Below, piece after piece: positions 9,243-16,819 of a DNA stretch of 64,000 nt (its first letter is position 1; every line of letters starts with the position of its first letter). The notes beneath the pieces were generated by a model, which saw only the letters and a list, made by a program, of their open reading frames with translations, did no database searches and had not been told where the DNA came from. The stretch spans positions 62,001-126,000 of the forward strand of contig JAURZM010000079.1 in NCBI GenBank assembly GCA_030653385.1, in the 5' to 3' direction. Made by a program: the position numbers and the translations under genes. Source of the stretch: Rubrivivax sp. (GTDB lineage Bacteria; Pseudomonadota; Gammaproteobacteria; Burkholderiales; Burkholderiaceae_C).

Positions 9243-9737
9243 ATGTTCAAGTGGATCGTGATCGTGCCCGGGGCGCTGGCTGTGCTGCTGTGGGTGCTGC
9301 TGGTCGTGACCGGGCAGGCGGGCCTGCTGCGGGGCCAGCCACCCGCCGACCTGGGGGTGCGCGACGGCAAGCTGAAGCGGCCTTCCCACACACCGAACAG
9401 CGTCAGCAGCCAGGCCGGGTTGTGGCCCGACCATCCGCAGGCCCGCGACGCCGGCATCGCGCCGCTGCCGGCACAGACCGGCGGCGAAGGGCCGTTGGCG
9501 CGCATCCAGGCGCTGGTGGCCGCGATGCCGGGCGCCACGGTGATCAAGGCCGAACCCGACTACCTGCACGCCGCCTTCACGACACGCCTGCTGAAGTTCA
9601 CCGACGACGCCGAATTCTGGTTCGACCCCGCAGCCGGCGTGGTGCAGGTGCGCTCGGCCTCTCGCCTGGGCCGCAAGGACTTCGGCGTCAATCGCCAACG
9701 CATCGAAGCGCTGCGCGAGGCCTTGGCACGTCCGTGA
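9243..9737 (+). CDS. DUF1499 family membrane-anchored protein
   Basis: A 164-residue protein with an N-terminal hydrophobic anchor (VIVPGALAVLLWVLLVV) and a DUF1499 domain. The domain shows the hallmark stretch RPSHTPNSVSSQA and the later DDAEFWFDPAAGVVQVRSASRLGRKDFGVNRQRIE. Its function is unknown; relatives are exported or membrane-tethered. The ATG at 9243 follows a good GGAGACAGG ribosome site. It lies 41 bases after the Nudix gene on the same strand and may share its transcript. Confidence 0.85.
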   Translation: MFKWIVIVPGALAVLLWVLLVVTGQAGLLRGQPPADLGVRDGKLKRPSHTPNSVSSQAGLWPDHPQARDAGIAPLPAQTGGEGPLARIQALVAAMPGATVIKAEPDYLHAAFTTRLLKFTDDAEFWFDPAAGVVQVRSASRLGRKDFGVNRQRIEALREALARP

Positions 9738-9855
9738 TCGCGCACTGAGCACAGACCCGGTCCGCTGGCGCCAGCCGGGTCCCACCTGGCGCCTGCCGGC
9801 GTCAGACCGTCGCAACAGGCTCGCCTGTCGCGGCCGCCGCCGGCAAAGTGCCGCC

Positions 9856-10383
9856 ATGCTGATTCAGATACTGCTTCACACCCCCGCTTGGGTCTGGGTC
9901 CTGGCCTGCACGCTGCTGGCACTGGGTCTGTGGCAAAGGCGTGCGCGACAGGTGAGGCCACGGCGCCTGCTGATCCTGCCCCTGGCGCTGCTGGGCCTGG
10001 GGCTCTGGTCGATGGCACCGGGCTTCATGGCCCTGCCCTGGACCGCCGCGCTGTGGGCCCTGGCGCTGGCCTGCAGCACGGCACTCGGCCGGCGCCTGCC
10101 CGCCCCGCGGGGCACGCATTGGCTGATGGCCTCGCGGCAATTGCACCTGCCCGGCAGCTGGCTGCCGCTGGTCCTGATCGTGCTGATTTTCATCCTGCGC
10201 TACCTCACTGGCGTGGCACTCACACTGAACCCGGGCTGGCGTGAACTGGCTGTGGTGCAGGGCCCCTTGGCCCTGCTGTTCGGTGCCCTGAGCGGCGTCT
10301 TCCTGGGGCGTGCGCTGGGCCTGCTGCAGCTGACCCGCCCCACAATGCCTTGCCATGGCCCTGCCGCAGTCGACCTTGCCTGA
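9856..10383 (+). CDS. small integral membrane protein, function unknown
   Basis: A 175-residue, very hydrophobic protein with about five membrane segments and basic loops (RRARQVRPRR). It resembles the DUF6622-type proteins found in Burkholderiales, but I cannot confirm that without a search. Its last 29 bases overlap the start of the histidine kinase gene, suggesting co-translation, so it may be a membrane partner of that sensor; this is inference from position only. Confidence 0.6.
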   Translation: MLIQILLHTPAWVWVLACTLLALGLWQRRARQVRPRRLLILPLALLGLGLWSMAPGFMALPWTAALWALALACSTALGRRLPAPRGTHWLMASRQLHLPGSWLPLVLIVLIFILRYLTGVALTLNPGWRELAVVQGPLALLFGALSGVFLGRALGLLQLTRPTMPCHGPAAVDLA

Positions 10384-11506
10384 ATCCGCGCCAGCATTGC
10401 CCATGGGCGCTCTGGCGACGACCCGCCGCCGCCTTTGGGTGGGCGCGTGGCGGCAACTGCTGGTGGTGGGCAGCCTGTGCCTGGGTATTGCCTTGCTGCT
10501 GACCGCACTGGACGGCCGCGGCTTTGGCCCCAAGTTGGTCTATTCCCTGTGCATCGGCGCCGTCTGCACGATCCTGGTGGGCGGTGTGCGGCTGCTCGCG
10601 GCGATGTTCCACGACCGCCTGCGCAAGGCCCGAGGACTGCCCGCCAGCCCGGACTTCAATGGCTGGGCCGGCGCCGTACCGGGCGCGTTGGTGGCCGTGC
10701 TGCTGGGCCCTTCCCTTGGCCTGACGGCGGGCGATTGGCTGACCGGGCAACAGTCCGCCAGCATCTGGAATCTGGCCTCCAGTTCGACCCGCATGACGCT
10801 GGTGCTCAGCGTGCTGGGCACGGCGATTTCCCTGGCGGTCATCGGCTCGCTGGAACGCCTGAGCAGCGCCCGTGCTGCCGCCGAAGCCGCGCAGCGCCAG
10901 GCCGCCGAACACCAGCTGCGGCTGCTGCAAAGCCAGCTCGAGCCACACATGCTGTTCAACACACTGGCCAATCTGCGCGTGCTGATCGGCCTGGACGCCG
11001 CGCAGGCGCAGGCCATGCTGGACCGCCTGATCGGCTTTCTGCGCGCCACGCTGAACGCCTCGCGGCTGTCGGTGCACCCGCTGGCCACCGAATTCGATCG
11101 CATCGCCGACTACCTGGCCCTGATGGGCGTGCGCATGGGTGACCGCCTGCAGACCCGGCTGCTGCTGCCCGAGGCCCTGCGTGAGCTGCCGGTGCCGCCG
11201 CTGCTCTTGCAGCCGCTGGTCGAAAACGCCATCAAACACGGCCTGGAGCCGCATGTGCAAGGGGGCCTGGTGACGGTGTCGGCCCGTGTCGAGGGCCATG
11301 AACTGTTGCTGAGCGTGCGCGACACCGGCGTCGGCCTGAACCAAGCCCTGGCCAACACCGAAGGCAGCCGTTTTGGCCTGGCGCAAGTGCGCGAAAGGTT
11401 GGCCACGCTGCACGGCTCACGTGCATCGCTGACGCTGCAGTCGGCGCCCGATGCGATGGGTGGCACGCTGGTCACGATCCGCATGCCTTTGCCCACCTCA
11501 CCTTGA
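10355..11506 (+). CDS. LytS/YehU-type sensor histidine kinase
   Basis: A 383-residue membrane histidine kinase of the His_kinase (PF06580) family. It has four hydrophobic segments (about 32-50, 60-82, 106-124, 147-166), then a coiled region leading to the phosphoacceptor motif QLEPHMLFNTLANL with His198. The N-box is PLVENAIKHG (Asn291) and the G-box DTGVGL (about 323). No extracellular sensor domain is seen, so the signal is probably sensed in or near the membrane. It overlaps the preceding membrane gene and is followed at 21 bases by its likely partner response regulator. Confidence 0.92.
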   Translation: MALPQSTLPESAPALPMGALATTRRRLWVGAWRQLLVVGSLCLGIALLLTALDGRGFGPKLVYSLCIGAVCTILVGGVRLLAAMFHDRLRKARGLPASPDFNGWAGAVPGALVAVLLGPSLGLTAGDWLTGQQSASIWNLASSSTRMTLVLSVLGTAISLAVIGSLERLSSARAAAEAAQRQAAEHQLRLLQSQLEPHMLFNTLANLRVLIGLDAAQAQAMLDRLIGFLRATLNASRLSVHPLATEFDRIADYLALMGVRMGDRLQTRLLLPEALRELPVPPLLLQPLVENAIKHGLEPHVQGGLVTVSARVEGHELLLSVRDTGVGLNQALANTEGSRFGLAQVRERLATLHGSRASLTLQSAPDAMGGTLVTIRMPLPTSP

Positions 11507-11526
11507 ACCCGGCCCCTGCATCGACC

Positions 11527-12387
11527 ATGAAACCACCCCGCGCCCTGATCGCCGAAGACGAACCTCTGCTGGCCGCCAGCCTGCGCAGCGAACTGGCCTT
11601 GCTGTGGCCCGAACTGCAGGTGCAGGCCACCGTGGGCGACGGCCTGCAGGCGGCCGCGCAGACCCTGGCACTGCAGCCCGACGTGTGTTTTTTCGACATC
11701 CGCATGCCCGGGTGCACCGGACTGGAAACAGCACAGGCGCTGGCCGAAGACTGGCCCGACGGGGCGGCTTTTCCGCTGCTGGTGTTCGTGACCGCCTACG
11801 ACGACTACGCCTTGCAGGCCTTCGAGGCCCAGGCCGTGGACTACCTGGTCAAGCCGGTCGACCGCAGCCGCCTGGCCGGCTGCGTGGCGCGGCTGCAGGC
11901 GCAGTTGATGGCACGGCAGGCGGCTCGGCGGGCGCCGCTGCAGGCCGCCCAGCCGTTGCCGGCACAGGGCATCGCACCAGGCATCGAAGAGGCGTTGGCC
12001 CAACTGCGCGGGCTGCTGGCTGCCGGTGTGGGCGCCGTTGCACAGGGCACCGGCGTGCAGCCCCGACTGGCCGTGATCCAGGCCCAGGCGGGCAATCTGG
12101 TGCACCTGGTGCCGGTCGAAGAGGTGGTCTATTTCGAAGCCGCCGACAAGTACGTGCGGGTCATCACGGCGCAAAAGGAACACCTCATCCGCACTTCGCT
12201 GCGCGAACTGCTGCCGCAGTTGGACGCGCAGGCGTTCTGGCAGGTGCACCGCGGCACCGTGGTGCAGGCCCGCTGCATCACGAGCGCGCGGCGCGAAGAG
12301 TCGGGCAAGGTCACGTTGGCGCTGCGCGGCCGCCCCGAAACCCTGGTGGCCAGCCGGCTGTACGCCCACCTGTTCAAGGGCATGTGA
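11527..12387 (+). CDS. LytTR-family response regulator
   Basis: A 286-residue two-component regulator. The receiver domain has the acidic pocket AEDEP (10-13), phosphoacceptor Asp57 in FFDIRMPG, Thr89 and Lys109 in YLVKPVD. An Ala/Gln-rich linker leads to a C-terminal LytTR DNA-binding domain from about residue 190, with VVYFEAADKYVRV and FWQVHRGTVV. I prefer the ATG at 11527; a TTG at 11503 overlapping the kinase stop is the alternative. It precedes the polyene locus on the same strand, so control of that locus is a reasonable but untested guess. Confidence 0.93.
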   Translation: MKPPRALIAEDEPLLAASLRSELALLWPELQVQATVGDGLQAAAQTLALQPDVCFFDIRMPGCTGLETAQALAEDWPDGAAFPLLVFVTAYDDYALQAFEAQAVDYLVKPVDRSRLAGCVARLQAQLMARQAARRAPLQAAQPLPAQGIAPGIEEALAQLRGLLAAGVGAVAQGTGVQPRLAVIQAQAGNLVHLVPVEEVVYFEAADKYVRVITAQKEHLIRTSLRELLPQLDAQAFWQVHRGTVVQARCITSARREESGKVTLALRGRPETLVASRLYAHLFKGM

Positions 12388-12394
12388 GCACCAA

Positions 12395-12420
12395 GGCCGG
12401 CCGCCCGCGGCTGGCCGGCC
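12395..12420 (+). terminator. hairpin after the two-component genes
   Basis: An 8-bp perfect stem, GGCCGGCC repeated at 12395-12402 and 12413-12420 around a 10-base loop, eight bases after the response regulator stop. It lacks a U-tract, so it could be an attenuator or a weak terminator separating the regulator pair from the polyene genes. Confidence 0.35.
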
Positions 12421-12449
12421 CGGTGGCCCGGTGGCCATTCGCCGACGCC

Positions 12450-12455
12450 TACAAT
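12450..12455 (+). promoter_or_regulatory. -10 element candidate of the polyene operon
   Basis: TACAAT, five of six consensus bases, between the hairpin after the response regulator and the ACP gene. It would start transcription near 12462 with a leader of about 46 bases. No good -35 hexamer sits 16-18 bases upstream, which fits an activator-dependent promoter. Confidence 0.4.
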
Positions 12456-12507
12456 GGGGAGTTCGGCCCTGCGCGGGCCGCGACCCGAGTGAACCAGGGA
12501 GTTTTTT

Positions 12508-12810
12508 GTGTCCGTGCCGTCCGATTCCACCGCCGCTCTGCCGGCGTCCGACCTGCCCACACTGGAACGTGAGCTGGCCGCGCTGTTTGTCGAGGCGCTG
12601 AACCTGGAAACCGCGGCCGCCGACATCGACCCCGAAGCCTCGCTTTTCGGCGACGGCCTGGGCCTGGACTCGATCGACATCCTGGAAGTGGCGCTCGAGG
12701 TGTCGCAGCGTTATGGTTTCCAGTTGCGCTCCGACGACGAAAACAACCAGAAGATCTTCCAGAACCTGCGCAGCCTGGCGGCCCATGTCGCCCAGCACCG
12801 CACCAAGTAA
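12508..12810 (+). CDS. acyl carrier protein of the polyene locus
   Basis: A 100-residue carrier protein on which the polyene chain is presumably built. The phosphopantetheine serine is Ser55 in GLDSIDILE, and the surrounding EASLFGDGLGLDS is a canonical ACP loop. The start is GTG at 12508 with CAGGGAG in front. It is the first gene of the aryl-polyene-like block, and its end overlaps the next gene by 26 bases. Aryl polyene clusters usually carry two ACPs; only this one is seen here. Confidence 0.93.
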   Translation: MSVPSDSTAALPASDLPTLERELAALFVEALNLETAAADIDPEASLFGDGLGLDSIDILEVALEVSQRYGFQLRSDDENNQKIFQNLRSLAAHVAQHRTK

Positions 12811-13489
12811 GCCGGCAGGCGCCGTGGCTGCCGCCTGGCGCCTGGCTGCCGGCGCCGCTGCCTTGCTGGCCTATGCGCTGCTGTCGAACTGGCTGATGGT
12901 GCACCACGCACAAGCCCCTTTGACCGTGGCCCTGCTCTTCGGCCCGCTGCTGCTGGCCGTGGCCGGCATGGGCTGGCAGCGTCGGCAGTGGCTGACGCTG
13001 GGAGCCTGCCTTGTGCTGCTGTTGGTGCTGGCGGTGGTGGTCTGGCGCGGCGCGGTGCTGGACGCACAACGCCTGTACGTGCTGCAGCACGGCGGCATCC
13101 ACGTGGCACTGGCCTGGACCTTCGGCCTGACCTTGCGTGGCGACGCCAAACCGCTGATCACCTCGCTGGCCGAAGGGGTGCACGCCCGCCTGGGCCTGCC
13201 CTTCACACCCGCACTGGCGCGCTACACCCGCGGCGTCACGCAGCTGTGGGCCGGCTACTTCCTGGCCATGGTGGTGTTGTCGGCGCTGATCTACGTGCTG
13301 GCGCCCTGGTCGCTGTGGACGCTGTACTGCACCGTGCTCTCGCCGCTGGCCGCAGGTGTGCTGATGGTCGGTGAACACCTCTGGCGTTACTGGCGCCACC
13401 CGGAATTCCCGCGCGTCACGCTGCGCGCCGGTTTCGAGGCCTACCAGCGTTCGGGCCGCCGCGAAGCCGCCCAGACGGCACCGCCATGA
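12785..13489 (+). CDS. COG4648-like integral membrane protein of the polyene locus
   Basis: A 234-residue protein with about six hydrophobic segments, for example VALLFGPLLLAVAGMGW and LGACLVLLLVLAVVVW. It matches in position and type the predicted membrane protein that sits between ACP and AMP-ligase genes in aryl polyene clusters. Role unknown; a membrane platform or transport function is often suggested. The ATG at 12785 lies within the ACP gene; GTG at 12824 is an alternative start. Its stop overlaps the AMP-ligase start (ATGA). Confidence 0.78.
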   Translation: MSPSTAPSKPAGAVAAAWRLAAGAAALLAYALLSNWLMVHHAQAPLTVALLFGPLLLAVAGMGWQRRQWLTLGACLVLLLVLAVVVWRGAVLDAQRLYVLQHGGIHVALAWTFGLTLRGDAKPLITSLAEGVHARLGLPFTPALARYTRGVTQLWAGYFLAMVVLSALIYVLAPWSLWTLYCTVLSPLAAGVLMVGEHLWRYWRHPEFPRVTLRAGFEAYQRSGRREAAQTAPP

Positions 13490-15195
13490 CCGCCACCCTG
13501 CCGCTGCTGGCGCAACGCGACCTGCTGCAGCCGCTGGCCTGGCGCCAAGGCCAGCCCATCAGCGCGGCGCAGTTCATCGCCGAAGCGCTGGCCGTGGCCG
13601 CGCAGTTGCCCGACGGCCGGCCGATCAACCTGTGCCAGGACCGGTACCTGTTTGCGCTGGGCCTGGCCGCTGCACTGCTGCGCGGCCAGACCAGCCTGAT
13701 GCCACCGAATGCGCTGCCCGACACACTGCGCCAGGTGCCGGCGGCGGGTGGTACGCCTTATCTGCTGATCGACGACACACCACCCGACACTGGTGCGCTG
13801 CCGCTGCACCGGGTCGTGCGCCCGCCGGCCGCCACGCCGGTGATGCAGGTGCCGCAGATTCCGGTCGAGCAAGAAGCGGTGTGCCTACTGACCAGCGGGT
13901 CCACCGGCGCGCCGCAGCCGCACGTCAAACGCTGGGGCCCGCTGGTGGCCAACATCACGGCCGAAGCCGCGCGGCTGGCCGAATTGCTGCAGCGTCCCAC
14001 GCTGGCCGGCATCACGCTGGTGGCCACGGTGCCGGCGCAGCACAGCTACGGCTTCGAGTCCACCGTGCTGCTGGCCCTGCTGGGCGGCGCCAGTTTCGAT
14101 GCCGGGCGGCCCTTCTACCCGGCCGACGTGGCCGACGCGCTGGCGCGGGTGCCGGCGCCGCGTGCGCTGGTGACCACACCTTTCCATTTGAAAACCCTGC
14201 TGCTGGCCGGCTTGCCCTTGCCGCCGGTGGCGTTGACGCTGTCGGCCACCGCGCCGCTGAGCCCTCAGCTGGCCGCGCAGGCCGAAGCCGCTTTCGACGG
14301 CCAGCTGATCGAGATCTACGGCTGCACCGAAGCCGGCCAAGTGGCCAGCCGGCGCACCACTGCCGGCCAGACCTGGCACACACTGGGCGAGCTGCGCATC
14401 ACGCAGGAATCTGGCACCGACGGCGACCGCTTTGTCGTGGCCGGCGGCCATGTCACCGAAGCCACGCCGCTGGCCGACGTGCTGGTGCTGCAGGACGCGC
14501 AGCACTTCCAGTTGCTCGGGCGCGCCAACGACCTGATCCACGTCGCCGGCAAACGCAGTTCGCTGGCGCACCTGAACTTCCACCTGAACCGCATCGAAGG
14601 GGTCGACGACGGCGCCTTTTGGCTGCCCGACGAAGTGGCCGAAAGTGTCGTGAGGCCGGTGGCCTTCGTGGTGGCGCCCTCGCTGTCGTCGCGCGACATC
14701 ATTGCCGCGCTGCGCGACCAGCTGGAAAGTGCCTTCTTGCCGCGCCGGGTGGTGCACGTGGATGTGCTGCCGCGTGAAGCCACAGGCAAGCTGACGGTGG
14801 CCGCGCTGCGGCGTTTTGCCTTGCAGACGCTGTCGGCGGCGCAGGCGCCGGTGAGTGCCTTGCCCGCCAGCGACATGAATGGCGACCTCAACGGCGACAC
14901 CACTTTCGACATCCCCACCGACCACCCCAGCTTCGCCGGCCACTTCCCGGGCCACCCGGTGCTGCCCGGCGTGGTGCTGCTGTCGCTGCTGATGCAGGCG
15001 CTGGCCCAGCGGCCGGCCCTGGCCGCCCGCGTGGGTGCCACGCCGCGCATCGACAACGCCAAGTTCCTGCACGCCGTCGGCCCCGGATCGACGCTGCGCG
15101 TGGCCCTGCGCGAACAAGGCAGCGGCGTGACTTTCGACATCTGGCAGGGCAACACTGCCGTGGCCCGCGGCCAGCTGTCGGCAGGTGCCGGGTGA
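13486..15195 (+). CDS. AMP-dependent acyl ligase fused to hotdog dehydratase-like domain
   Basis: A 569-residue two-domain enzyme. Residues 1 to about 460 form an ANL-type adenylating domain that likely activates the aryl starter acid and loads it on the ACP: phosphate loop TSGSTGAPQPHVKRW (about 136-150), YGCTEAG, RANDLIHVAGKRSSL and the C-terminal lysine motif REATGKLTV. Residues from about 465 form a FabZ/FabA-like hotdog domain with HFPGHPVLPGV, in which the His is kept but the acidic residue expected four positions after PGV is Ser. In many aryl polyene clusters these are two genes. Start ATG overlaps the previous stop. Confidence 0.88.
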   Translation: MTATLPLLAQRDLLQPLAWRQGQPISAAQFIAEALAVAAQLPDGRPINLCQDRYLFALGLAAALLRGQTSLMPPNALPDTLRQVPAAGGTPYLLIDDTPPDTGALPLHRVVRPPAATPVMQVPQIPVEQEAVCLLTSGSTGAPQPHVKRWGPLVANITAEAARLAELLQRPTLAGITLVATVPAQHSYGFESTVLLALLGGASFDAGRPFYPADVADALARVPAPRALVTTPFHLKTLLLAGLPLPPVALTLSATAPLSPQLAAQAEAAFDGQLIEIYGCTEAGQVASRRTTAGQTWHTLGELRITQESGTDGDRFVVAGGHVTEATPLADVLVLQDAQHFQLLGRANDLIHVAGKRSSLAHLNFHLNRIEGVDDGAFWLPDEVAESVVRPVAFVVAPSLSSRDIIAALRDQLESAFLPRRVVHVDVLPREATGKLTVAALRRFALQTLSAAQAPVSALPASDMNGDLNGDTTFDIPTDHPSFAGHFPGHPVLPGVVLLSLLMQALAQRPALAARVGATPRIDNAKFLHAVGPGSTLRVALREQGSGVTFDIWQGNTAVARGQLSAGAG

Positions 15196-15216
15196 CGACC
15201 GAGTGAGGGCCAACTG

Positions 15217-16155
15217 ATGGCCACCACGGCTCCACCCAAGCCGGCGGCACCCGCCTGGGCCGCGCGCCGCGAACGCGGCAGCCTGCTGGCGTTGCGTTTC
15301 ATGGCCTGGGTCGCGGTCACGCTGGGCCGGCCGGTGGCAAGGCTGCTGCTGCACCCCATCACGCTGTACTTCCTGCTCTTTGCCGCGGCGCCACGGCGGC
15401 ATTCGGCGCGTTACCTCGGTCGTGTGCTGGGCCGCCCGGCCACCTGGCGCGACCAGTACCGGCACTTCCACACCTTCGCCAGCACGGTGCTGGACCGCGT
15501 CTACTTCGTGCGCGGCCAGCTCGACCGCTTCGACATCACGATGAAGGGCGACGCCGGCTGTGACGACACGCTGGCTTCGGGCCAGGGCGGTTTTCTGGTC
15601 GGCGCCCACCTGGGCAGTTTCGAAAGCCTGCACGCCGCGGGCAAGAGTTTTCCGGGCATGCGCGTGACGATGGTCATGTACCCTGACAACGCGCGCAAGA
15701 TCCACGGCGTTCTGCAGGCCATGGCCCCCGATTTCAAGCTCGCCGTGATCGCCATCGGCAACGCCGGCTCGACGCTGGCGATCCGTGATGCGCTGGACGC
15801 CGGCCACCTGGTGGGATTGCTGGGAGACCGCTACCTGCAGGCCGATTCGGCACGCTCGCCGGGCATCGAGATCAACTTCCTGGGTGTGCCGGCACTGTTT
15901 TCCGACGGTCCGCTGCGACTGGCCCTGCTGTTGAAGCGACGTGTCATCTTCATGGTCGGCCTCTTCCTGGGCGGCCGCCGTTACGACGTGCGCTTCGAAA
16001 CCCTGGCCGACTTCCGCCAGCCGCCCACCGACCCCGCGGCGCGCGAAGCGCTGATCCGCCAGACCCTGCATGCCTACGTGGCCCGCCTTGAAGCGCTGTG
16101 CAAAGAGGCACCCGACAACTGGTTCAACTTCTATGACTATTGGCGAGAAGAATAG
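15217..16155 (+). CDS. LpxL/HtrB-like lipid acyltransferase
   Basis: A 312-residue membrane-associated acyltransferase of the lipid A biosynthesis (PF03279) type. One N-terminal hydrophobic segment is followed by the catalytic H(x4)E motif in GAHLGSFE, and later GLLGDRYLQADSA and LALLLKRRVIFMVG. In aryl polyene loci such enzymes are thought to help attach the pigment to a lipid in the membrane. It starts 21 bases after the ligase gene. Its stop is followed at once by a GC-rich repeat that reaches the start of the LolA-like gene. Confidence 0.88.
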   Translation: MATTAPPKPAAPAWAARRERGSLLALRFMAWVAVTLGRPVARLLLHPITLYFLLFAAAPRRHSARYLGRVLGRPATWRDQYRHFHTFASTVLDRVYFVRGQLDRFDITMKGDAGCDDTLASGQGGFLVGAHLGSFESLHAAGKSFPGMRVTMVMYPDNARKIHGVLQAMAPDFKLAVIAIGNAGSTLAIRDALDAGHLVGLLGDRYLQADSARSPGIEINFLGVPALFSDGPLRLALLLKRRVIFMVGLFLGGRRYDVRFETLADFRQPPTDPAAREALIRQTLHAYVARLEALCKEAPDNWFNFYDYWREE

Positions 16156-16156
16156 G

Positions 16157-16204
16157 CCCCCGAGCTCGCTAGCGCTCGCCACCCCCCGAGGGGGGCGTCC
16201 GCCT
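16157..16204 (+). repeat. diverged copy of the CCCC..GAGGGG intergenic repeat
   Basis: A GC-rich segment (CCCCGAGCTCGC...CCCCCCGAGGGGGGCGTCC) that fills the gap between the acyltransferase stop and the LolA-like ATG. It is recognisably related to the first half of the two 70-bp copies before tolQ and tolR (same CCCC-x-AGCTC opening and CCCCGAGGGG core) but has diverged. Like them it ends at a start codon. Confidence 0.6.
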
Positions 16205-16819
16205 ATGGACCGGCCAAGCCGGATCCATGGCGGGAAACTTGGTCGCGGCGCCGGGTTGCTTTTGCTGGCATTTTTTTCGCTGCTGCTGACCCTGCCCGCT
16301 TGGGCGCTGGATCTGGCCACCGTGACCGGGCTGCTGGCGCAGCGCAAGAGCGGCGAAGCGCGTTTCACCGAAGAGCGCACCGTCAGCGGCATCGACGGCC
16401 CCTTGCGTGCCGCCGGTGTGCTGAGCTTCGAAGCCCCGAACCGCTTTGCACGCCAGACCACCGAGCCGCGTGCCGAGTCGATGGTGGTCGACGGCAACCT
16501 GCTCGTGCTGAAGCGCGGTGGCCGCACACGGCAGATGACGCTGGACGCGATTCCCGAAGTCACGGCGCTGATCGAGGCCGTGCGAGGCACCTTGACCGGC
16601 AATGCCGCATCGCTGAACAAACACTTCCGCATCCGGGTCGAAGGCAGCACCGCACAGTGGACGCTGACCCTGGTGCCACGCGACGAGCGGCTGGCCACGC
16701 AGGTGCGTGAACTGAAGATCACCGGGCTGAGCGGCGAGCTGCGGGTGGTGGAGTTGTGGCTGGCCGGTGGCGACCGTTCGGTGATGTCGATCGAGCCGCT
16801 GCAGGCCCTGAAAAGATGA
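16205..16819 (+). CDS. LolA-like periplasmic outer-membrane lipid carrier
   Basis: A 204-residue secreted protein with a signal peptide (basic n-region MDRPSRIHGGK, core LLLLAFFSLLLTLPAWA). The mature part is LolA-like: FTEERTVSGIDGPLRAAGVLSFEAPNRF-type strands followed by a beta-rich fold with MSIEPLQAL at the end. LolA homologues are standard in aryl polyene clusters, where they are proposed to move the lipid-linked pigment across the periplasm. The ATG at 16205 sits at the end of a repeat, so the first codons may be repeat-derived. The stop overlaps the exporter start. Confidence 0.85.
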   Translation: MDRPSRIHGGKLGRGAGLLLLAFFSLLLTLPAWALDLATVTGLLAQRKSGEARFTEERTVSGIDGPLRAAGVLSFEAPNRFARQTTEPRAESMVVDGNLLVLKRGGRTRQMTLDAIPEVTALIEAVRGTLTGNAASLNKHFRIRVEGSTAQWTLTLVPRDERLATQVRELKITGLSGELRVVELWLAGGDRSVMSIEPLQALKR

